A model generated the notes under the pieces. The model worked only from the letters and a program-made list of their open reading frames with translations. It made no database searches and was not told where the DNA came from. From contig JADGNT010000122.1 of NCBI GenBank assembly GCA_017883345.1, forward strand, positions 1-9,810: DNA of 9,810 bases, written 5' to 3'. Below, piece after piece: positions 1 to 6,636 of this stretch. The position numbers and the translations under genes are program-made. This DNA is from Candidatus Solibacter sp. (lineage in GTDB: Bacteria > Acidobacteriota > Terriglobia > Bryobacterales > Bryobacteraceae). How positions within the stretch are numbered: the first letter of the stretch is position 1; each line of letters opens with the position of its first letter.

Positions 1-324
1 GACGTGCCGGCCTCCAAGCTGAAAGCGGAAATCGCGCGCATTCTGAAAGAGGAAGGCTACATTACCAATTTCAAGGTGGCGGAAGAAGGCGCGAAGAAGA
101 CCATCAAGATCTATTTGAAGTACGGCGGCAATAACTCGCCGGTGATCTCGGCGATCGAGCGCGTTTCGCGCCCGGGCTGCCGGGTGTATGTCGGGCAGAC
201 GGACATCCCGCGCGTATTGGGCGGCCTCGGAATCAACATTCTGACGACGCCGAAGGGCGTGATGACGGGCCGCGACGCGCACAAGGAGCACCTGGGCGGA
301 GAAATTCTCTGCCGTGTGTGGTGA
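1..324 (+). CDS. rpsH: 30S ribosomal protein S8 (5' partial)
   Basis: S8 binds the central domain of 16S rRNA and is an early assembly protein of the small subunit; in the spc operon of enterobacteria it is also the translational repressor. The reading frame is open from the first base of the window, so the true start lies upstream. 107 residues are visible against a usual length of about 132, so roughly 25 N-terminal residues are missing. The visible part begins in the conserved VPASKLKAEIARILKEEGYI segment. It ends with the C-terminal rRNA-binding signature GGLGINILTTPKGVMT and a final GGEILCRVW. The family often has STS where this protein has TTP, a variant I regard as tolerated. An internal GTG at 4-6 could be mistaken for a start but falls inside the conserved fold. 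rplF follows after 12 nt. Confidence 0.97.
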   Translation, partial: DVPASKLKAEIARILKEEGYITNFKVAEEGAKKTIKIYLKYGGNNSPVISAIERVSRPGCRVYVGQTDIPRVLGGLGINILTTPKGVMTGRDAHKEHLGGEILCRVW

Positions 325-336
325 GGTTACCGAACT

Positions 337-873
337 ATGTCGAGAATTGGTAAGAAGCCGATCCCGCTGCCGAGCGGCGTGAAAATCACGGTCGGCGAGC
401 AACTGGAAGTCACCGGCCCGAAGGGCAAGTTGATGGTGCCGATACCGGACGGCATCACTTTTCAGCAGGCCGATGGCAAGCTGGAAGTGAAGCGGTCGGG
501 CGACGAGCATGCGGCGCTCCACGGGCTGACCCGGGCGTTGGCGGCGAATGCGGTGCAAGGCGTGAGCGGCGGGTTCGTGCGCGAACTGGACATCGTCGGC
601 ATCGGCTATCGCGCCGACGTCAAGGGTAAACTCGTGACGTTCACGCTGGGCTACTCTCATCCCATCGAGATGCTGCTGCCCGACGGCGTGGATCTGAAGA
701 TCGACAAACAGACGCACCTGGTGCTGAGCGGGCATGACCGCCAGTTGTTGGGCCAGGTGGCGGCGAACATGCGGGCGCTCCGCAAGCCGGATCCCTACAA
801 GAACAAGGGCGTCCGCTACACCGGCGAGGCGTTGCGCAAGAAGGTCGGTAAGACCGGGGCGAGTGCCAAATGA
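337..873 (+). CDS. rplF: 50S ribosomal protein L6
   Basis: L6 is a large-subunit protein near the factor-binding region and contacts 23S rRNA close to the sarcin-ricin loop. The 178-residue product has the usual family length and starts with the typical [15 protein letters not shown]. The two repeated L6 domains cover roughly residues 10-80 and 85-165. The C-terminal signature is present: [19 protein letters not shown] at about residues 149-167, followed by a basic tail. The ATG lies 12 nt after the rpsH stop. The 3' end overlaps the rplR start by 4 nt (ATGA at 870-873), suggesting translational coupling. No anomalies seen. Confidence 0.97.
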   Translation: MSRIGKKPIPLPSGVKITVGEQLEVTGPKGKLMVPIPDGITFQQADGKLEVKRSGDEHAALHGLTRALAANAVQGVSGGFVRELDIVGIGYRADVKGKLVTFTLGYSHPIEMLLPDGVDLKIDKQTHLVLSGHDRQLLGQVAANMRALRKPDPYKNKGVRYTGEALRKKVGKTGASAK

Positions 874-1247
874 TTAAAAAGCCTGAAAAGAAAGAAATTC
901 GCAGCCGCATTCATAAGCGCATCCGGCGCAAGCTGTCGGGGACCGCGGCGCGCCCGCGCCTGGCGGTGTTCCGCAGCGAGGCGCACATCTACGCGCAGGT
1001 CATCGACGACGTGGCCGGCGCCACGGTGGTTTCCGCCTCGACCGTGGATAAGGTCGACAAGAGTGATAAGGGCGGGAAGACGAAGGGCGGCAACGTGGCG
1101 GCGGCCAAGGCGATTGGCAAGCTGGTGGCGGAGCGGGCCAAGGAAAAGGGCATCAAGAGCGTGGTCTTCGATCGCGGCGGCTATCAGTATCACGGGCGCG
1201 TGAAGGCGCTGGCGGATGCGGCGCGCGAAGCGGGACTGGAGTTTTAA
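870..1247 (+). CDS. rplR: 50S ribosomal protein L18
   Basis: L18 binds 5S rRNA together with L5 and helps dock it into the central protuberance. The product is 125 residues, slightly longer than the ~117 of E. coli. A basic N-terminus (residues 1-30, rich in Lys/Arg) is followed by the core [17 protein letters not shown]. The conserved C-terminal block [20 protein letters not shown] is at about residues 100-119, and the protein ends GLEF. The middle holds a Lys/Asp/Gly-rich loop (about residues 59-74), the region where L18 proteins vary in length. The ATG overlaps the rplF stop codon (ATGA), so translation is probably coupled. rpsE follows after 3 nt. Confidence 0.96.
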   Translation: MIKKPEKKEIRSRIHKRIRRKLSGTAARPRLAVFRSEAHIYAQVIDDVAGATVVSASTVDKVDKSDKGGKTKGGNVAAAKAIGKLVAERAKEKGIKSVVFDRGGYQYHGRVKALADAAREAGLEF

Positions 1248-1250
1248 TTC

Positions 1251-1760
1251 ATGGCTACGATAGTGAAACGCATCGACCCGGCGACGCTGAATCTCAAAGA
1301 GCAGGTGGTGGCAATCAACCGCGTCACCAAAGTGGTGAAGGGCGGTAAGAACCTGAGCTTTTCGGCGCTGGTGGTGATCGGCGATCCGCAGGCGAAGGTG
1401 GTGGGCTACGGGGTCGGCAAGGCCAAGGAAGTGCCGAGCGCGATCCGCAAGGGAATCGAAGCCGCCAAGAAGAACCTGCGCAAAGTCCACGTATTGGAAA
1501 CCACGATCGCCCACCGGGTGCTCGGCCAGTACGCCAGCAGCCAGGTGCTGCTCAAGCCGGCCGCGGCCGGCACCGGTGTGATCGCCGGCGGCGCGGTGCG
1601 CGCGGTGATCACGGCGTGCGGCGTGCCCAACGTGTTGACCAAGTCCATCGGGCGGCGCAACCCGCACAATGTGGTGAAGGCGACCATCGTGGCGCTGGAA
1701 TCGCTACGCGATAAGAACGCCGTGGCTGAAATGCGCGGTCTGGCCATTGACAAGTTGTAG
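1251..1760 (+). CDS. rpsE: 30S ribosomal protein S5
   Basis: S5 sits near the decoding region and mRNA entry path and contributes to translational accuracy. The 169-residue product has the two S5 domains in order. The N-terminal double-stranded-RNA-binding-like domain (about residues 13-80) contains NRVTKVVKGGKNLSFSALVV and GYGVGKAKEVPSAIRKG. The C-terminal domain (about 90-155) contains GTGVIAGGAVRAVITACGV and the conserved KSIGRRNPHNVVKAT. A GGAG Shine-Dalgarno sequence overlaps the end of rplR (1238-1241), 9 nt before the ATG, so the start is well supported. Length matches the family. Confidence 0.97.
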   Translation: MATIVKRIDPATLNLKEQVVAINRVTKVVKGGKNLSFSALVVIGDPQAKVVGYGVGKAKEVPSAIRKGIEAAKKNLRKVHVLETTIAHRVLGQYASSQVLLKPAAAGTGVIAGGAVRAVITACGVPNVLTKSIGRRNPHNVVKATIVALESLRDKNAVAEMRGLAIDKL

Positions 1761-1787
1761 ACGCCAAGCTGTAGAAGGGGAGCTCTA

Positions 1788-1967
1788 ATGGAAGGCACGA
1801 TCAAGATTAAACTTTTCCGCAGCCCGAACTCGGTTCCCGAGAAGCAGAAGCGCGTGGTGAAGGGTCTGGGTTTGCGCAAGTTGAACCAGGTGGTCGAGCG
1901 TCCGGACACACCGGTCTTCCGCGGCATGGTCAAGAAAGTCCCGCACCTGCTGCAAGTGGTGGAGTAA
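1788..1967 (+). CDS. rpmD: 50S ribosomal protein L30
   Basis: Small large-subunit protein of 59 residues, the expected length for bacterial L30, read from ATG 1788 to the TAA at 1965-1967. The product starts MEGTIKIKLFRSPNSVPEKQ. It carries the L30 core with GLGLRKLNQVVERPDTP (about residues 31-47), and the C-terminal half GMVKKVPHLLQVVE is typical of the family. A purine-rich AGAAGGGGAG stretch about 5 nt before the ATG serves as the ribosome binding site. It sits in its standard spc position between rpsE (27 nt upstream) and rplO (10 nt downstream). It is easily missed in automated calling because it is so short. Confidence 0.95.
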   Translation: MEGTIKIKLFRSPNSVPEKQKRVVKGLGLRKLNQVVERPDTPVFRGMVKKVPHLLQVVE

Positions 1968-1977
1968 GGAGACAGAT

Positions 1978-2430
1978 ATGAATCTCAGCGGATTAAAACC
2001 TCCGAAGGGCCAGGTGAAGGGCCGTAAGCGGATCGGCCGCGGCATGGGCTCGGGGCACGGCAAGACCTCGACGCGCGGCTCCAAGGGCCAGCGCGCCGGC
2101 ACCGGCTTCAGCCAGAAGCGCGGATTTGAAGGCGGCCAGATGCCGTTGCATCGCCGGCTGCCCAAGCGCGGATTTACCAACATCTTTAAGAAGCAGTTCG
2201 CCATTGTCAATCTCGGCAAGTTGGAGAAACTGGAAGGCGACACGTTCACCGTGGACAGCCTGCTGGCGGCGGGTGTGATCCACAAGGTCCACGATGGCCT
2301 GAAGATCCTCGGCACCGGTGTATTGACGCGCAAGATTACGGTGGAAGCCCACCACTTTTCCAAGTCGGCCCTGGAGAAGATTCAGGTGTCCGGCGGAACG
2401 GCGCAGGTGATTGGCGCTAAGAGCGAATAG
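1978..2430 (+). CDS. rplO: 50S ribosomal protein L15
   Basis: L15 is an assembly protein of the 50S subunit with a long, basic, Gly-rich N-terminal extension that threads through 23S rRNA. The product is 150 residues, the family norm. The N-terminus has the characteristic glycine/lysine-rich stretch GRKRIGRGMGSGHGKTSTRG (about residues 15-34), then KGQRAGTGFSQKRGFEGGQ and MPLHRRLPKRGF. The C-terminal globular part (about 75-150) ends with GGTAQVIGAKSE. The AAGGAGA ribosome binding site overlaps the end of rpmD (1966-1972), 5 nt before the ATG. secY follows after 21 nt. Confidence 0.97.
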   Translation: MNLSGLKPPKGQVKGRKRIGRGMGSGHGKTSTRGSKGQRAGTGFSQKRGFEGGQMPLHRRLPKRGFTNIFKKQFAIVNLGKLEKLEGDTFTVDSLLAAGVIHKVHDGLKILGTGVLTRKITVEAHHFSKSALEKIQVSGGTAQVIGAKSE

Positions 2431-2451
2431 CGTTGCGAATCGAAGGGTGCC

Positions 2452-3843
2452 ATGAACAAGCTATTTGAAGCGTTCGCGAACATATTCCGGGTACCGGACC
2501 TCCGCAAGCGGCTGCTGTTCGCACTAGCCATGCTGGCGGTGTATCGTCTGGGCGGCCACATCCCCACGCCGGGCATCAACATTATCAAATGGGAGGAGTT
2601 CTTTAGCTCCAACTCGGGATCGATTTTCGGTTTCTTCGATCTGTTCGCGGGCGGCAACATCAAGCGGCTGTCGGTCTTTGCGTTGGGGATCATGCCGTAC
2701 ATTACGGCGTCGATCATTCTGCAATTGCTGACAGTGGTTGTCCCCACCTTGGAAAAGTTACAGAAGGAAGGCGAGTTGGGCCGCCGCAAGATCACGCAGT
2801 GGACCCGCTACCTGACCATCATCCTCTCGGTTCTCCAATCGTTCGGCATCTCGCAGGGTTTGCAGGCGATGCAGCAGGGCATCGTGATCAACCCGGGCGT
2901 CGGCTTTGTGTTCCTGACCATCATTTCGCTGACCACCGGCACGTCGTTTATCATGTGGCTGGGCGAGCAGATCAGCGAGCGCGGCATCGGCAACGGCATG
3001 TCGCTGATCATCTTCACCGGTATCGTGGTGGGGTTGCCGAACGCGATCTCCAACATTTATCAGCACGTGTTCACGATCCACGACTGGGGCGCCATCACGC
3101 TGATCATGCTGATCGTCATGATGATTGCGGTGGTCGCTTTCATCGTCCTGGTGGAGCGCGGCGAGCGCCGGATTCCGGTGCAGTACGCCAAGCGCGTGGT
3201 GGGGCGCCGCGTGATGGGCGGGCAATCCACCCACATGCCGCTGAAAGTCAACGCTGGCGGCGTGATTCCGGTGATCTTCGCTTCGTCGATTCTGGCCTTT
3301 CCGGCGACCGCGGCGACGTTCCCCTGGGTGAAGAACGTGGCCTGGCTTTCGGCCACGCTAAAGAGCATCCAGCACGGCGAGCCGCTCTACTACGTGCTGT
3401 TCGTGGCCGGTATCATCTTCTTCTGTTTCTTTTACGTCTCGATCATTTTCAATCCCAATGAGGCCGCGGACAACATGCGCAAGTATGGCGGCTTCATTCC
3501 GGGCATCCGCCCCGGCCGGAATACGGCCGATTACATGAACAACATCCTCACCAAGATCACGGTGGTGGGCGGTCTTTATCTGTCGATTCTTTGCCTGATT
3601 CCGGACATCATGATCTCCGGGATCAAGTTGAACCATCTGCCGTTGCTCGGCAACTGGATCGACCGCGTTGCGCCCCGGTTCATTTTGGAAGGCTTGGGCG
3701 TGACCTTCTATTTTGGCGGCACATCCCTGTTGATTGTCGTCGGCGTGGCCATGGATACGATCAACCAGATCGAAGCACAGCTCATCATGCGGCACTATGA
3801 AGGATTCACGCCGCGGTCGGGCCGTATTCGTGGGCGTCGCTAG
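2452..3843 (+). CDS. secY: Protein translocase channel subunit SecY
   Basis: SecY forms the pore of the SecYEG translocon in the inner membrane, which exports unfolded proteins and inserts membrane proteins with SecA or the ribosome. The product is 463 residues (E. coli 443). Ten hydrophobic segments can be placed at about 20-38, 75-98, 118-138, 150-170, 183-203, 214-234, 268-288, 312-334, 368-386 and 411-434. The periplasmic plug region follows GGHIPTPGIN (34-43). The cytosolic loop VERGERRIPVQYAKR (234-248) and the loop with GIRPGRNTADYM (351-362), including the conserved Arg of RPG, are the SecA/ribosome contact sites. The segment SIFGFFDLFAGGNIKRLSVF before the second helix is typical. 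The C-terminus is basic (RSGRIRGRR). A GAAGGG sequence precedes the ATG. adk follows after 9 nt. Confidence 0.98.
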   Translation: MNKLFEAFANIFRVPDLRKRLLFALAMLAVYRLGGHIPTPGINIIKWEEFFSSNSGSIFGFFDLFAGGNIKRLSVFALGIMPYITASIILQLLTVVVPTLEKLQKEGELGRRKITQWTRYLTIILSVLQSFGISQGLQAMQQGIVINPGVGFVFLTIISLTTGTSFIMWLGEQISERGIGNGMSLIIFTGIVVGLPNAISNIYQHVFTIHDWGAITLIMLIVMMIAVVAFIVLVERGERRIPVQYAKRVVGRRVMGGQSTHMPLKVNAGGVIPVIFASSILAFPATAATFPWVKNVAWLSATLKSIQHGEPLYYVLFVAGIIFFCFFYVSIIFNPNEAADNMRKYGGFIPGIRPGRNTADYMNNILTKITVVGGLYLSILCLIPDIMISGIKLNHLPLLGNWIDRVAPRFILEGLGVTFYFGGTSLLIVVGVAMDTINQIEAQLIMRHYEGFTPRSGRIRGRR

Positions 3844-3852
3844 TTCTAATTT

Positions 3853-4506
3853 GTGAAGGCCATCGTACTGTTCGGCTCGCCAGGCTCCGGTAAAGGTACA
3901 CAGGCGAAGAGGTTGACCCAATGCCTGAGGATCCCCCATATCTCGACCGGGGACATGCTGAGGGACCGGATTCGTTCGGGCTCGGAGGCGGGGACGGGGC
4001 TGGTGGCCACCATGCAATCGGGGGCGCTGGTTTCCGATTCTGTGGTGAACGAGATGGTGAAAGAGCGGCTGAGTGAAGCCGACGCCGCCAAGGGTTTTAT
4101 TTTGGATGGATACCCGCGGACGCTGGACCAGGCAGGGCACCTGGCGCAGTTCCTGGTGGGGCGGGGAATCCGTGAGGTGGTGATCCACCTCGCAGTAGAT
4201 TACAATATTATTATTGCCCGTTTGACCGGACGCCGCCAGTGTCCCCGTTGCGGTACTCTGTACAATGTCTCCTCCCACCCGCCGCGGGCGGAGGGCGTGT
4301 GCGATTTGGACGGGGAAGCGCTGGTCATCCGGGATGACGATAAAGAGGCCGTGATTCGCGGGCGGTTGGACGCGTATGACCGGCAGACGCGGCCGGTGCT
4401 GGAGTACTTCCGGACATCGGGCCACCGGGTGGTTGAGGTGGATGCCAGCGACGATCCGCCGGAAACGGTGCATCGCAAGATTCGCCAGATGATGGAGTCA
4501 GCTTGA
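3853..4506 (+). CDS. adk: Adenylate kinase, zinc-LID type
   Basis: Catalyses ATP + AMP <-> 2 ADP in the cytoplasm. The 217-residue product has the long-form architecture. The P-loop GSPGSGKGT is at residues 8-16. The AMP-binding motif HISTGDMLR is at 29-37 and DGYPRT at 85-90. The LID domain runs from about 127 to 164. The LID has a Cys3Asp zinc-site pattern: C131 and C134 (CPRC), then C151 and D154, followed by RDDD at 161-164 and a conserved RL..Y (176-180). Start is GTG at 3853: it gives the family N-terminus MKAIVLFG, and no in-frame ATG exists upstream before the secY stop. No clear Shine-Dalgarno is visible in the 9-nt gap, so expression may rely on coupling to secY. The stop overlaps the TTG start of map by 4 nt. 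Confidence 0.97.
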   Translation: MKAIVLFGSPGSGKGTQAKRLTQCLRIPHISTGDMLRDRIRSGSEAGTGLVATMQSGALVSDSVVNEMVKERLSEADAAKGFILDGYPRTLDQAGHLAQFLVGRGIREVVIHLAVDYNIIIARLTGRRQCPRCGTLYNVSSHPPRAEGVCDLDGEALVIRDDDKEAVIRGRLDAYDRQTRPVLEYFRTSGHRVVEVDASDDPPETVHRKIRQMMESA

Positions 4507-5273
4507 TTGTTCGAAAAACTGCCGCGGAACTGGAGAAAATGCGGCGCAGCGGGCTTCTGGTTTGGCAGATCCTGCAGAAGATGAAAGAGATGGCGGTGGA
4601 AGGGGTCAGCACGATGGACCTCGAGATAACCGCCGAGAAGATGATGGCCGATGCCGGGGCCAAGCCCGCATTTAAAGGTTACTATGTGCCGGCGGCGGGC
4701 GAGGCTTTCAAGTTTGTGTTGTGTACCTCGGTGAACAATGAGATTGTCCACGGGATGCCGAATGTGAAACGGGTCCTCAAAAAGGGCGATATCGTTTCCA
4801 TCGACACCGGGGTGAAGCTGGACGGGTATTATGGCGATTCGGCCATTACGGTGCCGATCGGTGAGATCAGCGAGCAGACGCGCAAACTGCTCCAGGTGAC
4901 GCAGGAATCTCTCGAACTCGCCATCGATCAGGTGCGGCCCGGGAACCGGCTGTTTGACGTGTGCGGCACGGTGGAAAAGTACGTCAAGGGAAACGGGTTT
5001 TCGATTGTCCGGGAGTATGTGGGCCACGGTATCGGCACCCAGCTCCACGAGGAACCGCAGGTCCCGAACTACGTGGATCGCAAGAATGAGAATCCGCGGT
5101 TGAAGGCAGGGATGGTTTTAGCGGTAGAGCCCATGGTGAACGCCGGGAAGGCGGAGGCCGTGGTGTTGAAGGACAAGTGGACGGCGGTCACGAAGGATGG
5201 CTCGAATTCGGCTCATTTCGAGCATTGCATCGCGGTGACGGAGAACGGACCGTGGGTGCTGACGAGGCCGTAA
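4503..5273 (+). CDS. map: Methionine aminopeptidase, type I
   Basis: Removes the initiator methionine from nascent proteins with a dinuclear metal centre. The 256-residue product has the pita-bread fold without an N-terminal extension (type Ia). All five predicted metal ligands are present with the spacing of the E. coli enzyme: D101 and D112 (IDTGVKLDGYYGD), H175 (GHGIG), E209 (EPM) and E240 (HFEH). The catalytic histidines H83 (IVHGMP) and H182 are also present. The start is TTG at 4503, giving MIVRKTAAELEKMRRSG, a normal family N-terminus. It overlaps the adk stop (TTGA) and has GGAG at 4494-4497, 5 nt upstream. The 3' end overlaps infA by 22 nt. The adk-map pair is a classic arrangement linked to secY. 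Confidence 0.97.
   Translation: MIVRKTAAELEKMRRSGLLVWQILQKMKEMAVEGVSTMDLEITAEKMMADAGAKPAFKGYYVPAAGEAFKFVLCTSVNNEIVHGMPNVKRVLKKGDIVSIDTGVKLDGYYGDSAITVPIGEISEQTRKLLQVTQESLELAIDQVRPGNRLFDVCGTVEKYVKGNGFSIVREYVGHGIGTQLHEEPQVPNYVDRKNENPRLKAGMVLAVEPMVNAGKAEAVVLKDKWTAVTKDGSNSAHFEHCIAVTENGPWVLTRP
5240..5243 (+). promoter_or_regulatory. Shine-Dalgarno site for infA (inside map)
   Basis: GGAG, 8 nt before GTG 5252, within the 3' end of map. It decides the start of infA in favour of GTG 5252 over the longer in-frame ATG at 5177. The assignment rests on motif and spacing. Confidence 0.6.
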
Positions 5274-5479
5274 GCGGGGGCCGGAAGGTAGCGGCCACGG
5301 TGGTGGAAGAGCGGCCCAGCGCCATCTACTCGGTGGTGTTGGAAGGGCAGCAAAAGGTTTTGGCCCATCTGGTGGGCGCGGCAAAAAGGAATTTCGTCCG
5401 GTTGGTTCCGGGCGATAGGGTCGAGGTGGAGTTGTCGCCTCACGATCCGACGCGTGGCAGGATTACGCGCAAGCTCTGA
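5252..5479 (+). CDS. infA: Translation initiation factor IF-1
   Basis: IF-1 occupies the A site of the 30S subunit during initiation, with IF-2 and IF-3. With the GTG start at 5252 the product is 75 residues, close to the usual ~72. It is a single OB fold: [20 protein letters not shown], then [22 protein letters not shown] and the diagnostic TRGRIT near the C-terminus. The GTG is preferred because GGAG lies at 5240-5243, 8 nt upstream, and the length fits. The ATG at 5177 would add 25 residues unlike IF-1, and a TTG at 5225 is a less likely alternative. The start lies inside map, a 22-nt overlap in another frame, suggesting coupled translation. Confidence 0.93.
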   Translation: MGADEAVSGGRKVAATVVEERPSAIYSVVLEGQQKVLAHLVGAAKRNFVRLVPGDRVEVELSPHDPTRGRITRKL

Positions 5480-5528
5480 TTACAGGAGCCATGAGGTGGG
5501 GCAGGGAAGCCGTCCACCCGGGGGTTTT

Positions 5529-5642
5529 ATGAAGGTACGAGCGTCGGTAAAGAAAATTTGCGACAAGTGCAAGGTGATCCACCGCGAAGGTGTGGTGCGC
5601 GTCATTTGCGTCAACCCGAAACACAAACAGAGACAGGGATAA
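5529..5642 (+). CDS. rpmJ: 50S ribosomal protein L36, zinc-binding form
   Basis: Smallest ribosomal protein, 37 residues, bound to 23S rRNA in the 50S subunit. The product [20 protein letters not shown]... ends in the invariant PKHKQRQG. The zinc ligands are intact: C11, C14 and C27 followed by H32, so this is the C+ form rather than the cysteine-less paralogue induced by zinc starvation in some bacteria. The ATG at 5529 gives the exact family N-terminus; earlier in-frame starts would add unrelated residues. A GGGGGT run at 5520-5525 is a possible Shine-Dalgarno with G-U wobble. The gene lies 49 nt after infA and 10 nt before rpsM, the standard junction of the spc and alpha parts. Confidence 0.95.
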   Translation: MKVRASVKKICDKCKVIHREGVVRVICVNPKHKQRQG

Positions 5643-5652
5643 GACAAGACAT

Positions 5653-6039
5653 ATGGCACGTTTAGCCGGTGTGGATTTGCCGCCTGGGAAGAGAGCCGAG
5701 ATCGGGCTTACGTACATCTACGGCATCGGCCGTACCCGTTCGAAGTCTCTGCTTTACCGGTGCGGGATTGACTTCAATAAGAAAATTCGCGATCTGACGG
5801 AAGACGAAGTCAACCATATTCGTACGATTCTGGAAGAAGAAGGCGCGGTCGAAGGCGACCTGCGCAAAGAAATCTCGATGAACATCAAGCGGCACATCGA
5901 GATGGGTTCCTACCGCGGAATGCGGCACCGCCGCAGCCTGCCGGTACGCGGGCAGCGCACGCATACCAACGCCCGTACCCGCAAGGGTCCGCGCCGCGGC
6001 ACCGTTGCGAACAAGAAGAAGGCGACGGGTAAGACATAG
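5653..6039 (+). CDS. rpsM: 30S ribosomal protein S13
   Basis: S13 lies in the head of the small subunit, contacts the P-site tRNA and forms intersubunit bridges with the 50S. The product is 128 residues, slightly longer than E. coli (118). The start [20 protein letters not shown] is canonical, which fixes ATG 5653; in-frame starts further upstream (from 5590) would only add a read-through of rpmJ. A helix-hairpin-type region with [10 protein letters not shown] is at 21-30. The S13 signature [17 protein letters not shown] is at 96-112, and the basic tail ends KKKATGKT. It is 10 nt after rpmJ and 6 nt before rpsK. In E. coli the leader before rpsM is the S4 target of the alpha operon; only 10 nt are available here, so that control cannot sit at this position. 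Confidence 0.97.
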   Translation: MARLAGVDLPPGKRAEIGLTYIYGIGRTRSKSLLYRCGIDFNKKIRDLTEDEVNHIRTILEEEGAVEGDLRKEISMNIKRHIEMGSYRGMRHRRSLPVRGQRTHTNARTRKGPRRGTVANKKKATGKT

Positions 6040-6045
6040 GATCGT

Positions 6046-6486
6046 ATGGCAAAAGCACCAGTTAAAGCAGGCAAAGCAGCAGGCAAGCCAGCAGCCAAAG
6101 CAGGCAAGAAGAAGAGCTTCAAGAAAAAGGAGAAGCGCGTCGTCCACTCGGGCGTCGTGCATATCCAGGCCACCTTCAACAACACCATCGTGACCATCAC
6201 CGATCAGGAAGGCAATACGATTTCCTGGTCGAGCGCGGGTTCGCTGGGCTTCCGCGGGTCGCGCAAGGGCACGCCCTTCGCCGCCCAGCAGGCGGCCATG
6301 ACGGCGGCCAACAAGGCCAACGAGAGCGGGCTGCGGGTGGTGGAAGTGCGCGTTTCCGGCCCCGGTTCGGGCCGTGAATCGGCGGTTCGCGCGTTGAGCA
6401 CCGCCGGTATCGAAGTTCGGTCCATCAAGGATGTGACGCCCATCCCGCACAACGGGTGCCGTCCTCCCAAAAAGCGCAGAGTGTAA
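6046..6486 (+). CDS. rpsK: 30S ribosomal protein S11
   Basis: S11 lies on the platform of the small subunit near the mRNA exit (E site). The product is 146 residues, against about 129 usually; the extra residues are an N-terminal Lys/Ala/Gly-rich extension (about 1-30). The conserved core starts at about [20 protein letters not shown] (31-50). It continues with [21 protein letters not shown] and ends with the hallmark [18 protein letters not shown] (129-146). The Asn-Gly pair in HNG is the position known to form isoaspartate in E. coli S11. The extension is encoded with many GCA and AAA codons, unlike the GC-ending codons of the rest of the gene, and contains an 11-nt direct repeat (6064-6074 and 6097-6107). 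The unrelated ATG in the overlapping frame is a shadow. Confidence 0.97.
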   Translation: MAKAPVKAGKAAGKPAAKAGKKKSFKKKEKRVVHSGVVHIQATFNNTIVTITDQEGNTISWSSAGSLGFRGSRKGTPFAAQQAAMTAANKANESGLRVVEVRVSGPGSGRESAVRALSTAGIEVRSIKDVTPIPHNGCRPPKKRRV

Positions 6487-6515
6487 GACGTATCGGGAAG
6501 CCGCTTGCTCACGCG

Positions 6516-6537
6516 CGCGGCTCTGATCGGAGCCGCG
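6516..6537 (+). repeat. 8-bp inverted repeat (hairpin) upstream of rpsD
   Basis: Perfect inverted repeat CGCGGCTC / GAGCCGCG with a TGATCG loop. It would form a very stable RNA hairpin. It is not followed by a T-run. Confidence 0.6.
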
Positions 6538-6622
6538 ACCGGGGTACCCTTTGGGTCGGGAGCGGTAGTAAGCGGGACGAAGGCCTGCCATGGCCGTAAA
6601 CCGCACCTGAGTCGGAAAAGGT

Positions 6623-6629
6623 AAGGAGA
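6623..6629 (+). promoter_or_regulatory. Shine-Dalgarno site for rpsD
   Basis: AAGGAGA, with about 7 nt to the TTG at 6637. This is one of the best ribosome binding sites in the window and decides the unusual TTG start of rpsD. Confidence 0.75.
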
Positions 6630-6636
6630 AAACAAC

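Larger units (their letters stand above)
6487..6636 (+). promoter_or_regulatory. Structured intergenic leader before rpsD (candidate)
   Basis: This 150-nt gap is the longest inside the operon. It contains an 8-bp GC-rich inverted repeat (CGCGGCTC 6516-6523 with GAGCCGCG 6530-6537, 6-nt loop). It also has a small hairpin (ACCC 6546-6549 with GGGT 6553-6556) and a possible enclosing pairing of CCGCTT (6501-6506) with AAGCGG (6570-6575). No T-run follows the main stem, so a simple terminator is unlikely, and I found no convincing promoter. Known biology: S4 represses its own operon through a structured leader in E. coli and a leader in front of rpsD in Bacillus. A similar role here is inference only. 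Confidence 0.4.

Noticed and set aside
816..1667. Long open frame on the minus strand opposite rplF-rplR-rpsE (283 codons)
   Set aside because: It is antisense to three certain ribosomal genes. Its His/Arg/Ala-rich composition is what GC-rich coding DNA gives when read on the other strand.
3358..4473. Minus-strand open frame of 371 codons opposite secY and adk
   Set aside because: Antisense shadow of two genes with fully conserved motifs; the product has no recognisable domain.
5177..5251. Longer infA beginning at ATG 5177
   Set aside because: The added 25 residues are the out-of-frame reading of conserved map sequence. IF-1 is about 72 residues, and GTG 5252 has its own GGAG site.
5590..5652. 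Longer rpsM beginning at ATG 5590
   Set aside because: The extension is rpmJ read in another frame; [10 protein letters not shown] at 5653 is the canonical S13 N-terminus.
6505..6535. Possible promoter before rpsD (TTGCTC with a distal -10)
   Set aside because: No hexamer resembling TATAAT lies 16-18 nt downstream; the region is a GC hairpin.
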